64,000 nucleotides of DNA. Source: Epichloe hybrida. Taxonomy: Eukaryota; Ascomycota; Sordariomycetes; Hypocreales; Clavicipitaceae. The translations under genes were made by a program, and so were the position numbers. Below are positions 10,965 through 23,893 of the stretch, one piece after another. Every line of letters starts with the position of its first letter. Position 1 is the first letter of the stretch. The stretch is from contig JAFEKR010000012.1 of assembly GCA_019022495.1 (NCBI GenBank), positions 682,001 through 746,000 on the forward strand, in the 5' to 3' direction. The notes beneath the pieces were generated by a model. The model did not search any database, was not told the origin of the DNA, and saw nothing but the letters and a program-made list of their open reading frames with translations.

Positions 10965-13900
10965 ATTTAATAGAATAGATTAAAGTGGCTAGACTCTCTT
11001 ATATATATTACTCTTTTACGCTAACTAGAGGAAGCTTACTATACCCTTACTTTATATTATTCCCTAACACTACTACTACCTATATGTAGTTAAATCTAGT
11101 AAAAGCATAGTTAAATCTATCTTAGTCCTATTTTTACTTAATAGCCTCTAAGCCTAAAGATAATAATATAAGTTATAAAGTTTTCTAAAAGCTATAAGAA
11201 ACTAAATTAATTTTACTATAGGAAATATAAAATTATAATAACTATAAGAAATATTAGGTTAAACATAAAAACATCACACTAGAAGTTAAATATAAGCTTT
11301 ATAAATATTATGCGAATCTATACTATAACCTAGAAGCTATACTAGATTTTATTTGTTTTAATAATAAGGTTAATATATGTAATTAAACACTTTATAAGCA
11401 AATATAGGTAGGATACCTTTACATTTAGATCCTAGCTTTAATATAATAGAATTAACTATTAGGTTAGCTTATAGTTACTAATTTAGCATAGTAGTAATCC
11501 ACTACTAATAAGGAAAGAGCTAAATATATTAGGTAAATAGATAAGCTTTTAGCGAAACTAGGAACTATAACCTATTATAAAGAGAAGAAGTTCTTTAAAC
11601 GCTATTTAAGTTAGGTAAAACGTTAGAATTAGCTAAAGATATATTTATATCCTATATAATAAATTATATAGTTATAATAGTAGTAGTATTTAGATAAACT
11701 AAGAATAAGATAAGATAAATTAGATATACTATTATAATTAATAGAGAGATATAATAAAAACATTAATATAGTAAAGGCTATCTAAGATATAGTTAATACT
11801 AAGGAGCAAGGTAATAATAATAATAATAACTTTATAAGTATAAAGTTAAATTTAGATATAGAGCAGTAAAAACGCAAATAAGTAATAGAAGATTTAATTA
11901 TAGATAATTATATAAGAGTTATAAGATAAGAGTAACTAAAGAAAACAGAAGTAACTTAGAAGGATAAGGATTTTACTAATAAATTAAATAAAAATAATAG
12001 TAATAAGGTTAGATTTAACCTTACTAAGGATAGTCCTAAACTAGAGTCTAAACTTAAAAGTAATAAGAAAACTAAAGCTAAGGGCACTAAGGGTAAATAT
12101 AAGGATATAAAAAGTAAGATAGATAATAATATTAGTAAAATGCTTACTAAGTATATTATTAGACTATTATAGGTCTATAAATAAATTACAGACCTTAATT
12201 TTAAGCTATTATTCCTTAGATTTAGGAAGCCTAGATCTAGAACTAACGCTTAAAAGCTAATGCCTAATATTAGTGTAGTAACGCGTAAAAGAGTAATAGA
12301 AGAATTTAATATAAAATATAAAGGAAAGAGTATTAAAGGAGTTAGTTTTAGTAAGTTTAGACACACTAAATTAAGTTATAAGAATAGTAATTAGGATATT
12401 AAACACGTAATATAGGCTTATATATATGAATTTGCCCTTAAAGGCACTATAATAGTGTTTAATAGATTAGAAGTTAACTTAAAGGATATGTATTTTATAT
12501 TATAGTAAAACGTGATTATATAGATCTTTACTATATTTAAAGAATAAAAGGCTATATTAATTATAAAATAAGCTATAGTAAGATAGGTAGGAAAGCTTAC
12601 ACATTAGATTACTATTAATCTAATAGAATATAAAGTAATAAGAAAAGCAAAGGGCTAGGTAAAAACAGTAGTAGTGGCTTTCTATAATAGCATAATAGTT
12701 AAATATAAATAGCAAATAGCTATATATAATAGTATATTATCTTTACTACTATAAGCAAATCTTTTAGCTCTTTATTTTGCTAATAAATATAGCGCGGTAA
12801 ATGCTATAATTATAGGCGCCTTAGCTAGTATTAGATAAGTAAACTTACTCTATATTAGTATAAAGAAGGAGTTAACATAGAAATTATTAGAATTATAGAA
12901 GGATAAGGAAAGGAGTAAATAATATAAGTAAAGTAAGATTAATAACCTAGTTAATTAAGTTAACTAGGTAAAGAAAGGATTTAAAGACACTAGAAGATAG
13001 GTAAATAAAGCATATATAATAGTAAAGGATTTAGTAAAAGAGGTTTACTAACTAATAGCTTTAATATAAAAGGAGGTAATAGTAGTCTAAGATAAGTTTT
13101 TAAAGATATTAGATATATTAAAAGACTAGAAAGAGAGAATTACTAAACTTAATATAAGTAAAATACTAATTAAATTTAATAAATAGATTAATACTTTAAA
13201 ATAAAGCATAGTTTAAAAGGATAAGTATAAGGTAAAGATTATAGCTCTAGCTAATATAGTAATAAAGATATTAAGAAAGATATAGGATTAGGCAGTAATT
13301 ATTAATAAGCTAATAAAGGAGTAAAAAAAACATAAAGAATATACTAGGAAGGTAAGAGTAGCTTTAGTAATACTAACTCTAGTAACACTAACTCTAGTAA
13401 TACTAACTCTAGTAATACTAGCCTAGGTAACACTAATTTTAAGTAATAGGTAACTATAAGGTAAGATAGGCTTGCTATTAATACTAAGCAAGAAGAATTA
13501 GTCTTTAATAACACTAGTTTTAGGTGGATTTAATACCCTATAAGATAAAGAACGCTAAATAACACTAAGATTAGGTAATAAATATCTATAGGAGGAAATA
13601 GCGCTACTACTAATGCTAATAAAGAAGCTTAAGTTACCTAGTAAAATAGCAAAAAACTAAATAGTTTTATAATAAGGAGTGCTAATAATACTAGTCTTAT
13701 CTAGCCTAAATAAAACGCTGCCTATATTATTAGATAAATTAAAAATAGTAGTATTATAGAGATAAATAGTATCTCTAACTTTACCCTTACTAATAATTAA
13801 AGTAATAAAGATAGATAAATTCGCTAGTTTACTAGATTAAGAAGATAAATTTAGACTAAATTAGGATAGAAATAGATAGTATAATAGATTTTAAGATTTT

Positions 13901-14492
13901 ACTAAAGGCTAGATAAATTTGCTAGTTTACTAGACTAAGAGAATAAATTTAGACTAAATTAAAACGGAAATAGTTAGTATAATAAAACTTAAGAATTTAC
14001 TAAATAATAGGAAATTAGCAATAGAAAATAGGAAGGTAGTAAATAGAAAATTAATTTTAGAAAAGTTAAATACATTATTTAATATAATAATTCTAGAGGA
14101 CCTATTAAGGGATATAGCGTAATAAAAAGTTATTGCAATACGTAGTAATAGCTATTCTAAATTTTTCTTTTATATAATTTTAATAGATAATTTTTCTTTA
14201 ATTTACTTAGCTAGGTAAAGTATAAATCTAGTTATAGTCTAACTACCTCTAACTAGAATAGTTATCTTTTAAGGCATACCTAGCACTTATTATATAGTAA
14301 AGCTAAAGGTAAGCGTATATAAGACTAGATTTAGACTTTAGATAGAAAGAATTAACCTTCTTTAGATATCTTACCTTATACCTAATAGTAGCTCTTATAG
14401 CGAACTTAGTATGACTTTACGACAGCAGATCTATTAGCCCCTCTAACGGATTCGCCTTACATCGTGCCAAACCTGCACGTAACAACTACAAA
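10965..14492 (+). mobile_element. Unidentified degenerate coding relic, Lys/Gln-rich, probably transposon-derived
   Basis: From about 11100 to 13350 one plus-strand frame stays readable if TAA/TAG stand for Gln codons hit by C-to-T change. The resulting protein would be rich in Lys, Gln, Leu and Ile with coiled-coil-like stretches and no family motif I recognise. A short repeat (units of CTAACTCTAGTAATA type) lies near 13370-13440, and a tandem duplication of about 110 bases at 13805-14010. The last 110 bases (from about 14390) are less A+T-rich. The stretch closes with ACAAACAATACTCTG at 14488-14502, the same end as the CAGAGTATTG elements. It could be a gag-like or accessory protein of a large element. 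Confidence 0.4.
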
Positions 14493-14503
14493 CAATACTC
14501 TGC

Positions 14504-14860
14504 TATTAGGAGCGCAGAGGTCAAAGATAGGATGTTTATTAAAGCGGGTCTTTGGAGAACCTTTAGGCTATGCGAATAATAAAGAGGCTAGCTAGCTATA
14601 AGATAGCTACGTGCTTATAGAGTGAGGTATTTATTAAAGACTACGCATATTATTAGTGCTAGGTTAGAGATTAAAACCTTTATATACTTACCCCTAGCTA
14701 GTATTTATCTAGTAATAACTATAATAGTCTTAGCTATTACTTTATTCTTAACCTTTTAGTATAAGCTATAATAAATTAATCTCTCTTAACCTTTTTAAGA
14801 ATATAAACTATTAGCTAGATTATTATATAGCTAATACTCTAAAGATTTATAAGAAACACA
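14504..14860 (+). mobile_element. 5' long terminal repeat of gypsy element 1 (plus copy)
   Basis: 357 bases beginning TATTAGGAGCGCAGAGG (ancestral TGTTAGGAGC) and ending AAGAAACACA. It aligns with 28994-29350 on the minus strand, which has the same length and the intact TGTTAGG start, and with a truncated copy at 19302-19576. It is followed by CTAGTACTTTATAAT, in the primer-binding-site position. One base separates it from a CAATACTCTG element end at 14493-14502. Confidence 0.75.
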
Positions 14861-17273
14861 CTAGTACTTTATAATAATAAAGCTATAGATAATTAGGGAG
14901 ATAGAGAACCCCTATAATCTAGAACTATAGATAATAAGGTATAATAAACACTACTTAATTCTAATTTAAGTGAAAGTATAAATAATATAACTAAAGAAAA
15001 AAGGGTATTATAGTAATGCTATAAAGTTATATAATTTAAGCTATATTACCTTTAAAGAAAATAAGAGGTCTTATAAATAAAGGTATAAATTAGAGAGCTT
15101 AAGGCAAATCTAGGATTAGCTAGACCTTAAACTAGACTTATAATTACCCCTTAATCTAGACTTATAATTACCCCTTAAACATTAGCTATAATTTTACCTA
15201 TAGTCTATAGTAATATAGTAGTAATTATATAGTAAGGTAATCTTATTAAAATATAAATAAAAATACCTATATATAAAGGGGAAATATATAAAAGCCTATA
15301 GAATTTCTTAGTAAACTTAGATATACTATTTAAATTAAACTACTATACCTTTAAGGATAATATAACTAAGGTAGTATATATAAGTAACTACCTAGCTAGT
15401 AATATAAAGCAATAGTAAATACATTATATAACTATAAATAAGTATATAAATTATTTATTAATTACCTAGGTAAATTTCCTAGAATAGTTAAAAACTAGAA
15501 TAATAGATATAAGTATAAGATACTTAGAAGTAATAAGGTTATTACTAAATCTTAGGTAAAAGAATAGCTAATTATTTTAATCCTTTATATAAGCCTAGGA
15601 TAAGGTAAAAGCTAAGTTACCTAAAGAAATCCTTATATATCTAAGAATTATAATCTTTTTAAATAGCTTAAATAACACTATAAGAAAGTAAATAATTAGT
15701 TAAGAGATCCTAATAACCTAAAGCTAACTATAAGGCTAGGGTAAGAAAGCAAAGGTTATAATAGGTTTAGGCTAAAATAATAAAAAAGGTTAGGACTTTA
15801 AGAGAAAGAGGTAATACTCTTATTTTATATTACCTATAAATAAGGCATAGTAATAAAGCAAAGACTAAGGGAAAAGATTATCCCTAGTGTGCTATAAATA
15901 TAAAAAGCCTAGGCACACTATACTAACTTATTAGGCACTAGATTATTTTACTTATAAAAGTACTAAATATATAACTAAGAAGTATAGGGAAAGTAATAAT
16001 AAAGCTATATCTCCTAATATAATACTAGTTTAATTAGTATAGACCTAGGAATATAATCTTACTATAAAATACCTTATAAATAATAAAATAAGAATATAGG
16101 TATCTCTATAATAAAATAACTAGTAGTTAGCTATATAAGTCCTATTTAATATAGGTATATAGTCTTTAATAATTTATCTAAAATTATTATTAAAAAAGGA
16201 TTAGGAGAATATAATCTAATTAAATAGGATATTAAAGAGTGTAAGTAAAAAAGTGATTTTATATTAAGGAATTCTAAAAAAATTAGTTAAGATAAAAGAT
16301 AGTATAGGATTTATAAAGGTTTACTAAGTTAGCTACTTTATTACTAATATAAGTAAAGGGATAATTCTAGGTATAGACTAGATTAAAGAGTATTTACCTA
16401 TAATTATATATTAGGAGTATAAATACTAAAGATATCTAGTAATAATAGAATATCTCTCCTTTACTTATAGTAAGTAGTAAGTATATAAAGAGAAAAAAAT
16501 AGTAGTAGTTACTTTATTATTAGGAGTAATAAAGATTAAGCTAAGTATTCTAGAAAATAAAAATTAAAAAAGAAAAGGAGAAAGATAATTAGAGAACTTA
16601 GTAGTAATAAATATATAAATAAATAGTAAAGTAACTATATAAATCCTTAAGTATACTTATTTATAGTAAAAAAGTAAAGGTATTATAGTTATACTAATTT
16701 TAGAAAACATAAGTAATAAAGAAGCTATATTAAATTAAGATAAGAGCACTAAGCGCCTTATACTAATAATCCTAGAAGAATATAGGGAGTTTATAGATAT
16801 TTTTTCTAAAGAGTTAGTAAGTAAGCTTCCTAAACTAGGAGGTTATACTTATATAATTAAATTAGAAGAGAGAAAAACACTACCTTAGGGGCCTATATAT
16901 AATTTAGCGAAAAGGGAGCTAGAGGTTCTTAGAGAGTACCTTATAAGTATATAGCTTAAAGGGTAAATTAGAAGATTAGTTAGCCTAGCTAAAGCCCTAA
17001 TTTTATTTGTTCTAAAGAAAGGAAGGAAATTAAGGCTTTATGTGAATTATAAGGGCCTAAATAAGATTATAATTAATAATAAGACCCCTTTACCCCTTAT
17101 TACTAAAATTCTTAATTAATTAGTAAGCGTAGTTATTTTTACAGACCTAGATTTAAAAGATACATACCACTAGCTATGTATTTACTTAGGTAATAAGTAG
17201 AAAACAGCATTCTATTATTAATATAGCTACTTTAAATATCTAGTAATGCTATTTAGACTAGTTAATGCACTAG
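14861..17273 (+). mobile_element. Gypsy element 1, plus copy: gag, protease and start of reverse transcriptase (RIP-mutated)
   Basis: Downstream of the LTR the plus strand carries a broken gag-pol frame. A gag zinc knuckle can be seen near 15889-15930 (C-x2-C-x4-H-x4-C pattern with Cys codons changed to Tyr), a protease-like stretch near 16140-16165, and reverse transcriptase from about 16830 (EERKTLP…[53 protein letters not shown]). The frame ends abruptly at 17273, where a CAGAGTATTG element begins before the catalytic YLDD. RNase H and integrase are missing from this copy. Confidence 0.75.
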
Positions 17274-19189
17274 CAGAGTATTGCACTAAAACGTGTAGTG
17301 TAGTGTAGTATTTGTAGTGTAGTGTAATAACTACACTACAAACTACACTACACTACAAACTACACTACACTACAAACTACACTACACTACAAACTACACT
17401 ACACTACAAACTACACTACACTACAAACTACACTACACTACAAACTACACTACACTATAAACTACACTAACTATAAGGAAAAAAAAACTACACTACACTA
17501 ACTATAAAAAAAAAACTACAATATATTACACTACAAATTCTTTTTCCTAAACTACACTAATTACAAACACTATAAATGTAGTATTAGACTTTTTATTAGT
17601 TATTAGTATTATAAGGATTAAAAGAATGCTAGTTATATAAAAGCTTTTATTATTACCTATTTTATTTAATTAGTTATAGAATTTATAATATTATATTATT
17701 TTAGTAATTTTACTATAACTAAGTAAGGTTATATATAATATTATACTTTTTTAATAATACTATTTAACTTAATACTTTATTTCCCTAATATAACTTAAAG
17801 AAAAACCTTCTTATTATATTATTTACTATTTCTATAAATTATTTTATATTTCTATAAATTACTTATTACTTATTTTAAAAAAACTATAAAAAGAACTACT
17901 AGTAAACTTAATATAAGTAGCTTATTATATCTTATTATAGCTTAGCTTATAATAGCTTATAATACTAATATTACTAATATTACTAGTATTACTAAGATTA
18001 CTAAGATTACTAAGATTACTAAGATTACTAAGATTACTAAGATTACTTATAATATTATTAGTGTTAAAGTTTAATAAATAATAAATAATAAATAAATAAC
18101 TTAAATATAAATACTAGTAATATAAGTAAATTACTATAGTAAAAGCTATAGTTTTTAATAACTTAGTATTTTAAGGTTTTTAAAAATATTAATATTATAA
18201 AAATGTTTTCTCTTTTATGTTTTTTTAAAATAATAATAAAAGTAAAATAATAGTAATAATAGTAATTAAGGTTATAAAAGTTATTAAAGCTTTTATAATA
18301 AGTATAGTATATTATATAAAACTAAGTCCTAGTATTATTTTTAAAAATAAGTTAAACTTATTTTTTATAGCTTAATTAAGCTATATAGGGTAATTAAAAT
18401 AATACTATTAGTTATTTATTAATATACTATAAATATTAGTTTTATATATTCTTTCTTTATATATTATAGTAATAATATATATAAAGTTACTATATATAAC
18501 TTCTTAAAGCTTTAGAATTATAAAGCTTAAAGTAATATTTAATTAGTTTAAATAGTAAATAAATAGTTTAAGCTTTTTTCAAGTTCTTATTATATTAATA
18601 ATAATATTAAAGTACTAAGTATATATTCTATTAACTTTTATATATTTATTTAGATTTCTAATTTAATTTAATTATATTAGTTTAAGGTATTTTTTAATTA
18701 AATTAATAATAAAAATATAAAATAATTAATAATAATAGTAAATAAAATAATTAGAAGGTTTTTCTTAAAGTTATATTAGTAAAATAAAGTAATAAGTATA
18801 ATAGTATTATTAAAAAGGTATAATATTATAAATAACCCTAGTTATAGTAAAATTCTTAAAAAAAAGTAAATATTATAAATTCTATAACTAATTAAGTAAA
18901 ATAGGTAATAATAAAAGCTTCTATATAACTAGCTTTCTTTTAATCCTTATAATAACATTATATAATAAAAAGGCCCACTTTTTTTTTACTAACACTACAT
19001 TGTAGTTTTTGTAGTTAGTGTAGTTAGTAACTACACTAACTACACTATACTATAAGCAAAAAAAAACTACACTACACTAACTATAAAAAAAAAAAACTAC
19101 ACTACACTAACTATAAGAAAAAAAAAACTACACTACAAATACAAATTTTTCCTAAAAACTACACTAACTACACTACAAACAATACTCTG
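17274..19189. mobile_element. Non-autonomous CAGAGTATTG element, about 1.9 kb, with minisatellites
   Basis: It starts CAGAGTATTG (17274) and ends CAATACTCTG (19180-19189), perfect 10-base inverted ends of the CAGNG type known from hAT transposons. Near the left end is a 17-base minisatellite (unit AAACTACACTACACTAC, about seven copies, 17337-17461); the right end has shorter ACTACACTAACTATAA units. In the middle lie decamers (about 17930-17960) and ATTACTAAG nonamers (about 17990-18050). The sequence is A+T-rich throughout with no coding frame. The left flanking 8 bases (TGCACTAG) do not equal the right flank (GATATAAG), so either the insertion was followed by rearrangement or the two ends belong to different copies. 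Confidence 0.65.
17337..17461. repeat. 17-base minisatellite (AAACTACACTACACTAC)n
   Basis: About seven near-perfect tandem copies of a 17-base unit in the subterminal region of the CAGAGTATTG element. Related arrays lie at about 300-430 and 20900-21000 (inverted), always next to an element end. Being subterminal, they may be sites for transposase binding or simply array expansion; neither can be decided from sequence. Confidence 0.85.
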
Positions 19190-19576
19190 GATATAAGGTA
19201 CCCTATCTTATTTTTCCTTATAAAGCTCTAATATAGTAACTATACCCTAAGTAAGTAGCTTATTTTATAATTAAGGTTAATTATATATAGGGGGGGTATT
19301 ATATTAGGAGCATAGAGGTTAAAGATAGGATATTTATTAAAGCAGGTCTTTAGAGAACCTTTAGGCTATGCGAATAATAAAGAGGCTAGCTAGTTATAAG
19401 ATAGCTATGTGCTTATAAAGCAAGGTATTTATTAAAGACAGCGCACATTATTAGTGCTAGGTTAGAGATTAAAACCTTCACGTACCCGCCCCTAGCTAGC
19501 ATCTATCTAGTAGCGACTGCGATAGTCTTAGCTATCACTTCGTTCTTAACCTTTCGGTGCAAGCCATGACATAATG
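19190..19576 (+). mobile_element. 3' end of a gypsy element: polypurine tract and truncated 3' LTR
   Basis: After the CAGAGTATTG element comes about 110 bases ending in a run of seven G (19290-19296), in the position of a polypurine tract, followed at 19302 by TATTAGGAGC, the start of the same LTR as at 14504. The LTR can be followed to about 19576, where it breaks off. Its last 100 bases keep more C and G than other copies. Together with 14504-17273 this may frame one gypsy copy whose RNase H and integrase part was lost at the CAGAGTATTG insertion. Confidence 0.65.
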
Positions 19577-19785
19577 CCTCTAAATTTGAATCTTAGGTAA
19601 AGGGAAAAGGAAAGGAAAAAGCTAACCCTACTACTATTAGTAGTGAATCTAGCGAAGATTACTAGTCTTAGATTAGTAATCTTTAAGATTTTAGATCAAA
19701 AAGTAGTAATTTAGCTTATATTAATATATTAAGTTATTACTAATTAACTACTACTATTTCTATTGCTTTTACTCTTAGTCTTTAA

Positions 19786-20160
19786 CTATTATTACTATTA
19801 TTACTATTATTACTATTATTACTATTATTACTATTATTACTATTATTACTATTATTACTATTATTACTATTATTACTATTATTACTATTATTACTATTAT
19901 TACTATTATTACTATTATTACTATTATTACTATTATTACTATTATTACTATTATTACTATTATTACTATTATTACTATTATTACTATTATTACTATTATT
20001 ACTATTATTACTATTATTACTATTATTACTATTATTACTATTATTACTATTATTACTATTATTACTATTATTACTATTATTACTATTATTACTATTATTA
20101 CTATTATTACTATTATTACTATTATTACTATTATTACTATTATTACTATTATTACTATTA
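19786..20160. repeat. 9-base satellite (CTATTATTA)n, about 41 copies
   Basis: A 375-base array with an essentially invariant 9-base period. In one frame it would encode about 120 consecutive tyrosines; that frame is an artefact of the repeat. The array sits between the truncated LTR and the inverted element end at 20186, so it may have grown from the nonamer region inside the CAGAGTATTG elements. Confidence 0.95.
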
Positions 20161-20185
20161 CTACTATTATTTTATTATTATTTTA

Positions 20186-21019
20186 AAAAAACATAAAAAA
20201 GAAAACATTTTTATGATATTAATATTTTTAAAAACCTTAAAATACTAAGTTATTAAAAACTATAGCTTTTACTATAGTAATTTACTTATAATTACTAGTA
20301 TTTATATTAAAGTTATTCATTTATTATTTATTATTTATTAAACTTTAACACTAATAATATTATAAGTAATCTTAGTAATCTTAGTAATACTAGTAATATT
20401 AGTATTATAAGCTATTATAAGCTATTATAAGCTATTATAAGCTATTATAAGCTATAATAAGATATAATAAGCTACTTATATTAAGTTTACTAGTAGTTCT
20501 TTTTATAGTTTTTTTAAAATAAGTAATAATGATAATTTATAGAAATATAAAATAATTTATAGAAATAGTAAATAATATAATAAGAAGGTTTTTCTTTAAG
20601 TTATATTAGGGAAATAAAGTATTAAGTTAAATAGTATTATTAAAAAAGTATAATATTATATATAACCTTACTTAGTTATAGTAAAATTAGTAAAATAATA
20701 TAATATTATAAATTCTATAACTAATTAAATAAAATAGGTAATAATAAAAGCTTTTATATAACTAGCATTCTTTTAATCCTTATAATACTAATAACTAATA
20801 AAAAGTCTAATACTACATTTGTAGTGTTTGTAGTTAGTGTAGTTTAGGAAAAAAAATTTATAGTGTAATGTATTGTAGTTTTTTTTTTTTGTAGTTAGTG
20901 TAGTGTAGTTTTTTTTCCTTATAGTTAGTGTAGTTTATAGTGTAGTGTAGTTTGTAGTGTAGTTACTACACTACACTACAAATACTACACTACACTACAC
21001 GTTTTAGTGCAATACTCTA
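20186..21019. mobile_element. Inverted copy of the CAGAGTATTG element end (about 0.83 kb)
   Basis: This stretch is the reverse complement of 17274 to about 18240: it contains the same AAAACATAAAAAAG block, the same nonamer and decamer arrays (20360-20460) and 17-base units, and it ends CGTTTTAGTGCAATACTCT at 21018. With 17274-18240 it forms an inverted repeat with a spacer of about 1.9 kb. It may be a second element in opposite orientation, truncated at the 9-base satellite. Confidence 0.65.
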
Positions 21020-22850
21020 CTTATATCTAAACACGTAAGTAAATAAAATGAAATAATAATAATAATGCTACTAATTAAAAATAACCCCTTATTATAGTTA
21101 GTAATATTCTAATAGTAGCTTATATGTAGCTTTACTATAGCAAAATAAATATTATTACCTATTATATAGCTAGAAAAAATAATATAAATAACCTATATTA
21201 ATTTTTATAATTAGTTAAATAAATAAGGTACCTAATGCTAGGGTTTTAAATAGTCTAACTAGAGGGCTTATATTATAGTTACTATAAGCTTATAGCTATT
21301 AGGTATATGTGCGTTTAGTAGTGCTAATAGTTATTATTATAATTTATAAATTACCTATACATAGTGCGTTAGATTACTTAAGGGGTCTAGGGTTAATATA
21401 AAAGAGACTAATTTTTCCCCCTTTTTACACTTTTCCTTTCTTTTATAATATCCCTTAACCTTATAAGTTACCCTTACTAGCTAAGTAATAACTCTCTTAT
21501 TACTATTACTTAGTAGTTACTAACCTCTTTTAGTCCCTAATTATTATTATTATTTATCCTTATTTATCTTAGTTTCTTACCCTTATCTAGCTTATAAGTT
21601 TATACTCTTATTAGTATAACTTCCCTATCTAGTCTATTATAGCTAACTTATAGCTAGTTTACTATATCTAAGTCTTATACCTAAACTTTACTTTATTAAT
21701 GCCTTAAGAAAATCTATTAACTAAGAAATCTCCTATAAAGTCTCCCTAAAAGCAAACTTCTTCTAAAATCTTATTATAAGTTTATTATATCCTTATAGTA
21801 TCTTTATTACTAACTTACTACTAGTAAAATAACTTTAAAAAAGATTCTATATATACGCTATTATTAGTAAGTAATAATATAAAATATTCTCCTAAAAAAT
21901 AGTACCTATAAGATTCTAGGATACCTTATTAATAAAAAAACCTTCCTAGCTAAATATAATAAATCTTTAAGTATAACTTCTTTACTTACTTATTACTTCT
22001 TTATAGCTAATATTTAATAGGCTATTTAATAAAATATACTTATTACTTCTAAAATAATAAAAACTATATTATAGTATATCTCTCTTAACTAGAATTTACC
22101 TAGTTATTACTAATATACTACTAGACTTTAGCTTAAATTATATAGCTTTATAATAGGCTATTTAAACTTATTAAAGCTACTTCTAAAGGTAGCTATTACT
22201 ATTAAAATAAAGTAAGTATAATTCTATTTCCTAGACACTAGATTACTACTAACTTACTACTAGCTTATTATAAAAGTAAAGAAAAAGCTATAGAATACTA
22301 TCCTAGTTTATAAAAATTCTAATAAGCATAGTTATATTTACTATGCTTAAATATTTACTAATGCTACTTATAAGGTAAAATATAATAAATATACTATAAT
22401 AGTATTACTAAGTAATACTATAAATCTAGAGACTTAGATTAATATTATAAACTATCTTTACTTTATAGCCTAGAATATCCTAAAGGTAAGCTTTCTTAAT
22501 ATATATAGCTAATGCTTAACTAACTTACTAGTAGTTTATACTAAATACTATTAATTTACCTAAATATATTAGTTTTATTAAGCTCCCTAGTGCACTTTAA
22601 GTTTATATATATAGAGAGAGGGATTCTAATAATAAAGATACTCCTAAGGCCTCTTCCTTTATAGCTCCTATAGCTACTAATAATAATAAGGGACTAGTAG
22701 TCTTAGGGGCTAACTTTATTATAAAGGGATAGGTGCTTAGTAGCTATATAATAGATTATTTAAGTTATCTAAGTAAATTAACTTTATTTTCTAATATCTT
22801 TAGTATGTTAAGTTATAAAATATAACTACCTTATATTAACTTTACTACTT
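21020..22850. other. Unresolved A+T-rich relic DNA
   Basis: About 1.8 kb of RIP-like sequence between the inverted element end and the chromodomain of the minus-strand gypsy copy. It should contain the 3' end and LTR of that copy if they survive, but I could not find the LTR start motif here. No reading frame gives a recognisable domain. Confidence 0.4.
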
Positions 22851-23893
22851 AGCTATTACTTATAGTTATTAATAATTTCTCTAGTAATAAAATCCCTTTT
22901 TAATACCTAAGAATTCTCTAAAGTATTATAGCCCTTTTATTTAACTAGATATTTATAATGCCTTCTATTATAGTAGTGTAAAATAATTCTCTTAACTTTA
23001 AACTCTTATTTATTATCTTTAATAGTATCTTATAGTAAGGATATATTTTCTATATCTATTAGGTCCTCTTTAAAAGGTTTAAGACTAGTAATATTAAATA
23101 TATTATATAATTAAGTCCTAGGTAGTAATTTTAATTAATATACTAATCTATAACTTTTAATTACCTTTTTAATCTTATAGGGGCCTAAATACTTTATAGC
23201 TAGCTTCTTACTAGGGCGTCTTAGGTTAATGTTTTTTATTAATAATAAAATATAGTTACTAACTTTAAACCTTATTAGAGTTCTCTTCTAGTTATAATAT
23301 TTTTTATACTAAGTTTATAAGTTACTTAAAAGCTACTTAATTATAGTATGCTTCTCTCTTAGTGCTAAAATCTTACTTTTAGCTTAATTATTTACTAAAG
23401 GGATATTTACTATTACTTACTATAGACCTCTAGGATTATAACCTTATAATGCCTTCGCTAGTGTGTAGCTATGCATTAAGTAATTGCTTATATTATATGC
23501 AAATTGCGCTATTAATAGGTTGTCCGCCTAATTAGTCTATTTAGCATAAGTAAAAGCCCTTAAATAATATTCTAAGACTTAGTTTAAATGTTCTATCTAA
23601 CTATTTATCTAGAGGTAAAAAGCAGTACTAAGTAGCCGCTTTGTTGTAAGAAGATAATAAAAAGTTATCTAGAAACCACTAGTAAATGTAAAACCTTAGT
23701 CTATTATAATACCTTCTAGGGCTCTATAGTCTTTAAAAACATATTCTAAGAACATAGTTACTAGCCTGTTGCTAGTTAGTCGCGTTAAAATAGAGATATA
23801 GATACTGTATTTTATGAAATAGTTAATAATAACTAAAATTGCGTTATAGGTTTAATTTAAATCTTTTACTAGTGAAAGTCTAGTGATAAAATT

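Noticed and set aside
19763..20248. Open frame of 161 codons made almost only of tyrosine
   Set aside because: It is a translation of the 9-base (CTATTATTA)n satellite; no upstream signals and no real protein composition.
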